NCBI RefSeq assembly: GCF_013139515.1
Contig: NZ_WTAR01000007.1
Coordinates: 1-38,864, forward strand
Reading direction: 5' to 3'
Source: Lutibacter sp.
Lineage (GTDB): Bacteria > Bacteroidota > Bacteroidia > Flavobacteriales > Flavobacteriaceae
Length of the DNA: 38,864 nucleotides
Shown here piece by piece: positions 32,726 through 38,864 of this stretch. The notes beneath the pieces are model-generated. The model saw only the letters and a list, made by a program, of their open reading frames with translations, was not told the origin of the DNA and made no database searches. The position numbers and the translations under genes were made by a program. Every line of letters begins with the position of its first letter. The stretch's first letter is position 1.

Positions 32726-33160
32726 TTACGATTTTTTGGCTTTTAAAAGAATTTCGTAAGCTTCTTTTGCATTTGCATGCTTAGCCCAATTTAAAGCTGT
32801 AAAACCATTATCAGATCTTGTTTTTAAATGCGCACCTTTTTCTATAAGTAGTTTAAGGATATTAACTCTATTATGTCTAGCGGCGTACATTAATGGTGTT
32901 AATTTTAGCGATTTCTTATTGATATCAACTCCTTTATTTATTAATGTATTTACAGCTTTATAATTTCCAATTTGGATCAATCTACAAAAACTACCCATCT
33001 TATAAGGGTTAAAGTGAGTAAAAGATTGTTTTGAAGTTTTACATGTTTTCTTTTTAGGAATTGGATTTATATGACGAATGATTGATTGGTTTGAATTACG
33101 GACACTGTAACTAGGAAATGTTATAAAAATAAGTAAGGCGAAAGTTAAGAAGTTTCTCAT
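32726..33160 (-). CDS. Secreted ankyrin-repeat protein
   Basis: A 144-aa protein with a signal peptide (MRNFLTFALLIFITFPSYSV). About residues 50-140 hold three ankyrin-type repeats, best seen in TPLMYAARHNRVNILKLLIE followed by KGAHLKTRSDNGFTALNWAK. A Lys-rich, Pro-containing linker separates signal and repeats. No catalytic features. Such small exported ankyrin proteins often act as inhibitors or binding partners, but this one has no co-encoded partner. A block of TTAAC repeats lies upstream. Confidence 0.8.
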   Translation of the reverse strand: MRNFLTFALLIFITFPSYSVRNSNQSIIRHINPIPKKKTCKTSKQSFTHFNPYKMGSFCRLIQIGNYKAVNTLINKGVDINKKSLKLTPLMYAARHNRVNILKLLIEKGAHLKTRSDNGFTALNWAKHANAKEAYEILLKAKKS

Positions 33161-33227
33161 GGTGCAATTGTTAGTTTTGATTAAAGCTATATTAAAAAGA
33201 CTACCAATTTCTAAGAACGTTTCATCA

Positions 33228-33276
33228 TTAACACTTTATTAACGCTATTTTAACAATTAAAGTTAAAGAGTGTTAA
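33228..33276. repeat. TTAAC-rich block with 8-bp inverted repeat
   Basis: TTAACACT (33228-33235) is inverted as AGTGTTAA (33269-33276); between them are further TTAAC and GTTAA copies. It lies between the end of the LytS gene and the ankyrin gene, about 70-115 bp upstream of the latter's start. High AT content makes chance matches likely, but the density is notable. Confidence 0.35.
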
Positions 33277-33284
33277 AATGCAGG

Positions 33285-34367
33285 TTATTTATTTATTGGA
33301 ATAACAATTGTAGTTACAACACCTTTATTGTTTTTTTGTTTGGTCATTGTATATTTGTAGTTAGAGTTGTAAAGTATATTTAGACGGTCAATGGTGTTTT
33401 GCAATCCTTGCCCCTTTCTTTTAAGGTTAGTTTTTAAAGGTGCTCCATCATTTTTTATATTAAAAATAATGTTGTTTTTTTTAGTAGTTACAGAGATTTC
33501 AATATTTAAAGAAGTGAAATCATAAGAATAACCATGTTTAATACAATTTTCTATTATAGGTAATAAAATTAAGCTTGGAACTAATACTTTTTCTATTCCT
33601 TTTTCAATATTTACAGATATAGTTAAGTGATCTGAAAACCTTAAAGTCATAATATCTAAGTATCTTTTAGATATGTTTAATTCTTCTTTTAATGTAATTA
33701 AGCTAGTATCTTTTAAATCTAGTAAATCTCTTAGTAAATTTCCAAAATCGGCGATGGTATCTTGAGCTAATTTTGCATCAGTTTGTATAAGTGATGAAAT
33801 GCTATTAAGGGTATTGAAAAGAAAGTGAGGATGTAATTTATACTTTAGTATATTTAATTTAGCATTCGTTAATTGATTCGTTAATTGAGACTTTTCAAGT
33901 TCAGATTTTTGTGTCTTTTGAAAATAATAATAAGAGTACACAATGCTTATCATTGAGAAATACACTAAAAAGTTTAAATCTAAGACCGATATTATGCCTG
34001 CAAAATGGCTTTCGAAATCAATTTCAGAATAGGCTATTTGACCACTAATTAAATAAATAATGGAAGAAAGAAAGTATAAAATAAACCCAATAAAAAGAGA
34101 GAAAAAGGCATGTAAAGTAACAATGTACCTCCATTTTATTTTTTGAGAGATCATTATCTTAGTTGTAATGGCAATTACAGACATAACAAGCATAACAATT
34201 ATCCAATCTAAAACAATTGTTTCTAGTATTATTTCATTCCAAGATGTAAATTCATAACCAAAGTTATTTACTTTTAAGTATGAAATTTTAATAAGAGATA
34301 CTAATGATGAAATGGTATAAAATAATGCTAAAATTTGAAGTAGTTTAAAGTCTATATACTTTTTCAT
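33285..34367 (-). CDS. LytS/YehU-type sensor histidine kinase
   Basis: Membrane kinase of 360 aa. Residues 1-145 contain four hydrophobic helices, and residues 152-178 a coiled linker (KTQKSELEKSQLTNQLTNAK). The His_kinase domain has the phospho-acceptor H181 in LHPHFLFNTLNSISSLIQ. The HATPase follows, with PSLILLPIIENCIKHGYSYD as N box and RKGQGLQNTIDRLNILY as the G2 region; DGAPL fills the G1 place. This is the 'histidine kinase, type 5' layout common in Bacteroidota. The response-regulator gene lies immediately upstream (2 bp), one operon. No extracellular domain, so it senses within or near the membrane. Confidence 0.92.
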   Translation of the reverse strand: MKKYIDFKLLQILALFYTISSLVSLIKISYLKVNNFGYEFTSWNEIILETIVLDWIIVMLVMSVIAITTKIMISQKIKWRYIVTLHAFFSLFIGFILYFLSSIIYLISGQIAYSEIDFESHFAGIISVLDLNFLVYFSMISIVYSYYYFQKTQKSELEKSQLTNQLTNAKLNILKYKLHPHFLFNTLNSISSLIQTDAKLAQDTIADFGNLLRDLLDLKDTSLITLKEELNISKRYLDIMTLRFSDHLTISVNIEKGIEKVLVPSLILLPIIENCIKHGYSYDFTSLNIEISVTTKKNNIIFNIKNDGAPLKTNLKRKGQGLQNTIDRLNILYNSNYKYTMTKQKNNKGVVTTIVIPINK

Positions 34368-34369
34368 AA

Positions 34370-35143
34370 TTAGAGCCCCATTTTTATTAGAAATTCCTTT
34401 TTGTAACTTTTACTTATTCTAAATAATTTGTTGTCGTTCATTTTAATGTCTATTTCACCATAATTAGAATTTATTAATTCCCCAGTTTCGTTTAAATTAA
34501 TAATTGTTGAACGATGTATTCTAATAAATTTATTAGGATCTAAAGAGTTGATTAAATTGCTTAAAGAATCTCTTAATAAGTATTTCTTTTCAGTAGTAAA
34601 AATTTCAGCATAATACCCAGAAGCTGATATATATATGATATCTGAGGTTTTTATAAAAAATATTTTGTTTCCAAGTTTAATAGGAAGTTTTTCAGAATAA
34701 TTTGTTGATGGTTGATTAGAAGTTTTTACAAATTTTATTAAATCGTTAATTTTATCTTCAAACGGATCATAATTATTGTTATTTATATAGTTTGAAATAT
34801 TAGATATAGATTTAAAAAACCGATCATCTTTATACGGTTTTAGTAAATAGTCAAAGGCAAAAAAATCAAATGCTTTTACCGCATATTCATTATATGCGGT
34901 AACAAAAATAATTAATGGTTTTTTTTCGATAGTTATTTTTTTAAGAACATCAAACCCTGTCATGTCCTTCATTTGAATATCTAAAAAAATCAAATCAGGG
35001 GCTAAGTTATTAATAGCTGCAATAGCTTCTTTACCAGTTGCACACTCACCTAAAATAGTTAATTCAGAAACATCATTCACTAAGTTAACAAGCCGCTGTC
35101 TAGCTAATGTTTCATCATCAATTATTAGAGTATTTATGTTCAT
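34370..35143 (-). CDS. LytTR-family response regulator
   Basis: A 257-aa DNA-binding regulator. The receiver has the acidic pair in LIIDDETLARQRL, phospho-acceptor D55 in DLIFLDIQMKDMTGFDVL, T82 in IIFVTAYNEYAVKAF and K102 in FDYLLKPYKDDR. The LytTR domain (about 160-257) is marked by KLGNKIFFIKTSDIIYISAS and FIRIHRSTIINLNETGELIN. It starts the operon with the LytS-type kinase and is divergent from the SusC gene across 375 bp, making the SusC/D pair a candidate target. Confidence 0.93.
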   Translation of the reverse strand: MNINTLIIDDETLARQRLVNLVNDVSELTILGECATGKEAIAAINNLAPDLIFLDIQMKDMTGFDVLKKITIEKKPLIIFVTAYNEYAVKAFDFFAFDYLLKPYKDDRFFKSISNISNYINNNNYDPFEDKINDLIKFVKTSNQPSTNYSEKLPIKLGNKIFFIKTSDIIYISASGYYAEIFTTEKKYLLRDSLSNLINSLDPNKFIRIHRSTIINLNETGELINSNYGEIDIKMNDNKLFRISKSYKKEFLIKMGL

Positions 35144-35518
35144 AAGTAATAAGTTAACATTAATTTTTTTTACAAAATAACTATTTTAATGCTATCTAAA
35201 CAGTTATCAAATGTTAATTTAAATCTAAAAAAGCCAATTACACTTCAGTTATAGTGGTGTTCAAATCAAATAACTAGTCATTTAAATCATTTGAGAGTTC
35301 TATTTGAAATAAATGAACACTCTTTTATTGTATGTCTTTGAAGCTTAAATAATGGTAAAAGATTGTAGTTTAATTCTATTGTTTTAAAAATATTGAAAAT
35401 AAATTCTAAGTTTTTCATAGCTTTTATGATGGGTTTTACATCAAAATAGAAACGGTTCACTTCATGGAAAAGTAAATGGCGCCTTAACGTAGATATATTA
35501 GCCAGATATTAATTTAAA
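35144..35518. other. 375-bp divergent intergenic region with inverted repeats, no gene seen
   Basis: Between the LytTR and SusC genes, in order: TTAACATT (35154-35161) inverted as AATGTTAA (35210-35217); and a 64-nt imperfect stem, GTGTTCA (35257-35263) with TGAACAC (35314-35320), continuing inward as TCAAATA with TATTTGA. A GGCGCC hexamer lies near 35478. I could not find a full TTG/TAnnTTTG promoter for either gene. Confidence 0.5.
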
Positions 35519-38500
35519 ATGAAATTCATGAATCGAGGTTACAAATTTTTAGTTTCTCTAGTGTTTTTGTTGGGTACTTGTATAAGTATGTATTCACAAG
35601 AGAAAACGGTAGCAGGTACTGTAGTATCTGAACAAAGTGACCCTTTACCAGGGGTAAATGTAATTGTCAAAGGAACATCAAATGGTACATTAACAGATTT
35701 TGATGGTCAGTATTCTATAAAAACTAAGATTGGAGATGTACTAGTTTTTAGTTTTGTAGGAATGAATACTTTAGAAAAAACAGTTGACAATTTAAATGAA
35801 GTAAATGTTGTACTAACAGAAAGTGCTGAAGCACTTGAAGAAGTTGTAGTTACAGCATTAGGTATTAAACGAGAAAAAGCTTCAATTGGATCAGCAACAA
35901 CAATAGTAAGTTCTGAAGAGCTAAATCAAGGTTCTCAAACTAATTTGGCTGATGCAATTAAAGGTAAAGTTGCAGGTGTTGTTATTTCAAGCGCTTCAAC
36001 TGACCCGGGTTCATCTTCGGGTGTAATAATTAGAGGTTTTAGCACAATAGGTGGTAGCAATCAACCTTTATATATTATTGATGGAGTACCTGTTAATAAT
36101 GCTTCAACTTTTTCAAATAGTTTAAACGGAGCTTATGACTTTGGTCGAGGGTCTGGTGAAATTAACCCAGAAGATATTGAAACTATTTCAATACTAAAAG
36201 GTGCATCTAGTACTGCGTTATATGGTTCTAGAGCTGCCAATGGTGTTGTTTTAATTACAACTAAAAAAGGGTCAAAATCTAAACTAACTGTTGATTTTTC
36301 AACAACAGCAATGTTTAGTGATGTATTAAGAACTCCTAATTATCAAAGTGAATTTGGTCAAGGTTGGGATGGTATACATTATTTAGGTGAAAATGGTTCT
36401 TGGGGGCCTCGTTTTAACGATGAGCTTCTTTTATGGGGTAACGTAGTTAATAATTCTCAAAAAGTGAAACCTTATTCATTTCAAGAAGATCAACTTAGAA
36501 ACTTTTTTGATGTAGGAACTTCATATGTTACTAATTTAGCTATTTCAGGAGGTTCTGAAGATACTACAGGTAGAATATCATTTAACAATACTACTTCTGA
36601 TGGTATCTATCCTACAAAGGCAGATTCTAATGAAAGAAACACATTGTCGCTTTCATTTAATTCAAAAATGGACTTTTTAACTTTTGGTGGTAATTTAAAC
36701 TATGTAAACGTTAGAGGGTCTGGTATTGCTGCAGGGCAAGGTACTACAGTGTATAATAACTTGATGCAAATTCCTACCGATATTGATATAACAGAGTTTA
36801 GCGATTATCAAAACGACCCATTTAATAGTGTTTCTAATTATTACACAGCTTTTGGAATTACAAACCCTTATTTTTCATTAAATGAAGATGGCGCAAAATT
36901 TTCAAAAGAAAGATTATATGGTTCGTTTAATGTAAGTGCAGAGTTGAATGATTGGTTAAATGTTTCTTATAGATTGGGGATAGATCAATCTAGTGATAAA
37001 ACAAGAATATGGACAGCAATTATTGACGCATTACCAGGTAGTCCAAATGATGGTTCAAGTACTGAACAGCCAGGTTCATACTCTGAAGGAGTTAATTTTG
37101 TAAAGCAGTTAAACCATGATTTATTATTTAGCATGGATAAAAGCATAAACGATAATTTGAATATTGAAACTACATTTGGTTTAAATTATAACGAAAGAAC
37201 AGCGTCGTCTTTAACAGCTTCTGTAACTTCACAAGATATACCAGATTTTTATTCTTTATCAAATTCATCTGATGCTCCAACAACAGCATCATTAATTTCA
37301 AAAAGAAGACTTTTTGGAGTTTTAAACTCTACAACACTTTCGTATAATAATATGTTGTATTTAACAACTAATTTAAGAAATGATTGGTATTCTACACTTC
37401 CATCTGAAAACAGATCGGTTTTATATGGTGGTATAAATACATCTTGGGTTGCAACAAATACATTTCCTGAAATTAAGAATGTACTTAGTTATGGTAAGTT
37501 AAGAATTGGTTATGGTGAAACAGGTGTTGATACAGCTCCTTATCAAATAGATCCGGTATTTGTTTTGGGGAGCACAGATAACCAGGGGTTTAGAAATTTG
37601 AATTTTCCAGTAGGAGGAATCAATGCTTGGGAAGTTGGTAATAGAGCAGGTAACCCTGATTTACAACCAGAAAGAAGAAAAGAATTTGAAATAGGAGCAG
37701 AATTAGCTTTCTTAAAAAACAGAATAGCACTTGATTTTACATATTATGATGCTACAGTTGAAAACCAAATTTTATCGTTGCCTTTAGCGGCGTCATCAGG
37801 TTTTACAACTCAAACAGCAAATATTGGGACAATTTCAAATAAAGGTTTTGAAGCACTTTTAAAAGCTGGAATTTTTAGAAATTCTAATGGGTTTAATTGG
37901 GATGTAGCAATTAACTTTTCAACAAATGATGCAATTCTTGAAGAATTAGATGACAGAATTGATCAATTAGCTTTAGGAGGTTTAAGTACTACAAGTTTAA
38001 TAGCAAGAGAAGGACAGCCTTTAGCGCTAATTGAAGGCTCTGTGCCTTTAACTGATCCAAGTGGAAATATTGTAGTTGATAATAATGGTATTCCAATTGC
38101 TTCACCTATTAAAGAAGTATATGGAGATACACAATATGATTACACAGTTGGATTAACAAATAGTTTTTCTTATAAAGGGTTTTCATTTGGTTTTACATTT
38201 GATTCTAGACAAGGAGGTTTAATGTTTAGTCGTACAGCTGCAATTACTCGTTTTACAGGTAATTCAATAACTACAACAATAAACGATAGACAACCTTATA
38301 TAATTCCTGGTTCAGTTCAGCAAGTAGATAACGGTTCAGGAGGTATTAGTTATGTTGAAAATACTACTGCGATAGATACTGGGCATTGGGATGATTATTA
38401 CCGTGCAACAGCAACGGATAGAGATAACGTGATTGACAAATCATATGTGAAGTTAAGAGAAGTAACATTTAGTTATAGATTCTCAGATAAGATTATTGAT

Positions 38501-38689
38501 AAAACACCTTTTGAAGATTTATCAATAACATTTGTGGGAAGAAACCTTTTACTTTTTACACCTGAATCAAATCAATATATTGATCCTGAAGTTTCAACAT
38601 TTGGAACAGACCTTAACAGTCAATTTGGTGAGTTTAGCTCAAATCCAACAACAAGAAGTTTTGGTTTAACTGTAAAAGCTAAATTTTAA
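35519..38689 (+). CDS. SusC/RagA-family TonB-linked outer-membrane protein
   Basis: Outer-membrane nutrient importer of 1056 aa driven by TonB. Signal peptide (about 1-26, MNRGYKFLVSLVFLLGTCIS). A CarboxypepD_reg-like domain covers about 30-100 (VAGTVVSEQSDPLPGVNVIV). Then the TonB-box-like segment EALEEVVVTALGIKREKASI (about 105-124), a plug (IIRGFSTIGGSNQPLYIIDG; TALYGSRAANGVVLITTKKG) and a 22-strand barrel to the C-terminus, which ends RSFGLTVKAKF with a terminal Phe. An alternative start is M4 at 35528. The next gene is a SusD-like lipoprotein, and a LytS/LytTR pair lies divergent. Substrate unknown: no glycoside hydrolase or peptidase lies inside the window. Confidence 0.95.
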   Translation: MKFMNRGYKFLVSLVFLLGTCISMYSQEKTVAGTVVSEQSDPLPGVNVIVKGTSNGTLTDFDGQYSIKTKIGDVLVFSFVGMNTLEKTVDNLNEVNVVLTESAEALEEVVVTALGIKREKASIGSATTIVSSEELNQGSQTNLADAIKGKVAGVVISSASTDPGSSSGVIIRGFSTIGGSNQPLYIIDGVPVNNASTFSNSLNGAYDFGRGSGEINPEDIETISILKGASSTALYGSRAANGVVLITTKKGSKSKLTVDFSTTAMFSDVLRTPNYQSEFGQGWDGIHYLGENGSWGPRFNDELLLWGNVVNNSQKVKPYSFQEDQLRNFFDVGTSYVTNLAISGGSEDTTGRISFNNTTSDGIYPTKADSNERNTLSLSFNSKMDFLTFGGNLNYVNVRGSGIAAGQGTTVYNNLMQIPTDIDITEFSDYQNDPFNSVSNYYTAFGITNPYFSLNEDGAKFSKERLYGSFNVSAELNDWLNVSYRLGIDQSSDKTRIWTAIIDALPGSPNDGSSTEQPGSYSEGVNFVKQLNHDLLFSMDKSINDNLNIETTFGLNYNERTASSLTASVTSQDIPDFYSLSNSSDAPTTASLISKRRLFGVLNSTTLSYNNMLYLTTNLRNDWYSTLPSENRSVLYGGINTSWVATNTFPEIKNVLSYGKLRIGYGETGVDTAPYQIDPVFVLGSTDNQGFRNLNFPVGGINAWEVGNRAGNPDLQPERRKEFEIGAELAFLKNRIALDFTYYDATVENQILSLPLAASSGFTTQTANIGTISNKGFEALLKAGIFRNSNGFNWDVAINFSTNDAILEELDDRIDQLALGGLSTTSLIAREGQPLALIEGSVPLTDPSGNIVVDNNGIPIASPIKEVYGDTQYDYTVGLTNSFSYKGFSFGFTFDSRQGGLMFSRTAAITRFTGNSITTTINDRQPYIIPGSVQQVDNGSGGISYVENTTAIDTGHWDDYYRATATDRDNVIDKSYVKLREVTFSYRFSDKIIDKTPFEDLSITFVGRNLLLFTPESNQYIDPEVSTFGTDLNSQFGEFSSNPTTRSFGLTVKAKF

Positions 38690-38700
38690 AAATTAAAACA

Positions 38701-38864
38701 ATGAATAATATGAAAAAATTTATAGGAATATTTTTTCTCTTCGCTCTTTTAACAGCTTGTGAAGATGAATTAGACATAAACACAAACCCAAACACACCAA
38801 CTGATGTTGAAAAGAGTTTAGTATTAACTGCTGCTCAAGGTTCTTTGGTAACAGGTTTGGGAGG
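38701..38864 (+). CDS. SusD/RagB-like outer-membrane lipoprotein, N-terminal fragment
   Basis: The window ends after 54 codons of this gene. The N-terminus (MNNMKKFIGIFFLFALLTAC) is a lipoprotein signal with C20 as first mature residue, followed by DELDINTNPNTPTDVEKSLV. That DINTNPN-type opening is characteristic of SusD-like group 2 proteins. A second ATG at 38710 (MKKF) could be the true start. It begins 11 bp after the SusC stop, and together the two would form a lid-and-barrel nutrient importer. The ligand cannot be judged from this fragment. Confidence 0.85.
   Translation, partial: MNNMKKFIGIFFLFALLTACEDELDINTNPNTPTDVEKSLVLTAAQGSLVTGLG

Noticed and set aside
1-38864. CRISPR arrays, insertion sequences, prophage genes, integrases or toxin-antitoxin pairs
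   Set aside because: No regularly spaced repeats, transposase or integrase signatures, or phage structural genes were seen on either strand; gene content is core-like throughout.

Overview
The window is a chromosomal stretch of an AT-rich member of the Bacteroidota, almost certainly family Flavobacteriaceae; the genus cannot be fixed from the sequence alone. The evidence is: a SusC/SusD-type TonB pair; Flavobacteriia-typical families (DUF4293, DUF1684, DUF1599, a BT_3928-like DoxX/thioredoxin protein, a long Rho); genes mostly without Shine-Dalgarno sequences; and recurrent promoters of the TTG-N17-23-TAnnTTTG type used by the Bacteroidota primary sigma factor. Gene order is core and housekeeping, with no phage, insertion sequence or CRISPR.

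Layout. Bases 1-2.9 kb carry a mevalonate kinase, a UbiA-family prenyltransferase of the (geranylgeranyl)glycerol-phosphate type and an RluB-like pseudouridine synthase. After a small acidic protein comes a membrane PAS/PAS hybrid histidine kinase (3.6-5.9 kb), then a self-contained minus-strand tRNA-Phe unit with its own promoter and terminator. From 6.2 to 13.9 kb runs a tightly packed plus-strand operon: coaX, an outer-membrane barrel protein, a TPR protein, LptC, a 63-aa membrane protein, a CBS/CorC-domain membrane protein and a PpiD-like folding factor; it looks devoted to envelope biogenesis. Two terminators separate it from the convergent rho gene, whose product has a roughly 160-residue disordered insert.

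Bases 16-20 kb hold DUF4293, a NarL-type response regulator with a TPR histidine kinase, and a YfcE-like phosphoesterase. These are followed by truA and an MsbA-like ABC exporter, convergent with an operon of a LOG-family protein, folP, a lipoprotein and the diadenylate cyclase cdaA. DUF1599, the DoxX/BT_3928-like protein and the fluoride channel crcB follow.

Bases 27-29.8 kb are a nitrogen cluster: P-II protein, AmtB and a secreted barrel protein, with striking inverted repeats upstream of the P-II gene and between amtB and the barrel gene. After a DUF1684 lipoprotein comes an MFS transporter whose only visible promoter is followed by a 24-codon ORF and a textbook terminator placed just before the start codon, an attenuator-like arrangement. 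The last part has a signal-peptide-less BtuF-fold protein, a secreted ankyrin protein, a LytS/LytTR two-component pair, and a divergent SusC gene followed by the beginning of a SusD gene that the window edge cuts.

The most interesting signals are regulatory: the MFS leader, the ACCCTA/TAGGGT palindromes before the P-II/amtB genes, the hairpins behind amtB, and the low-complexity domain of Rho. No clearly new multi-gene system was found.
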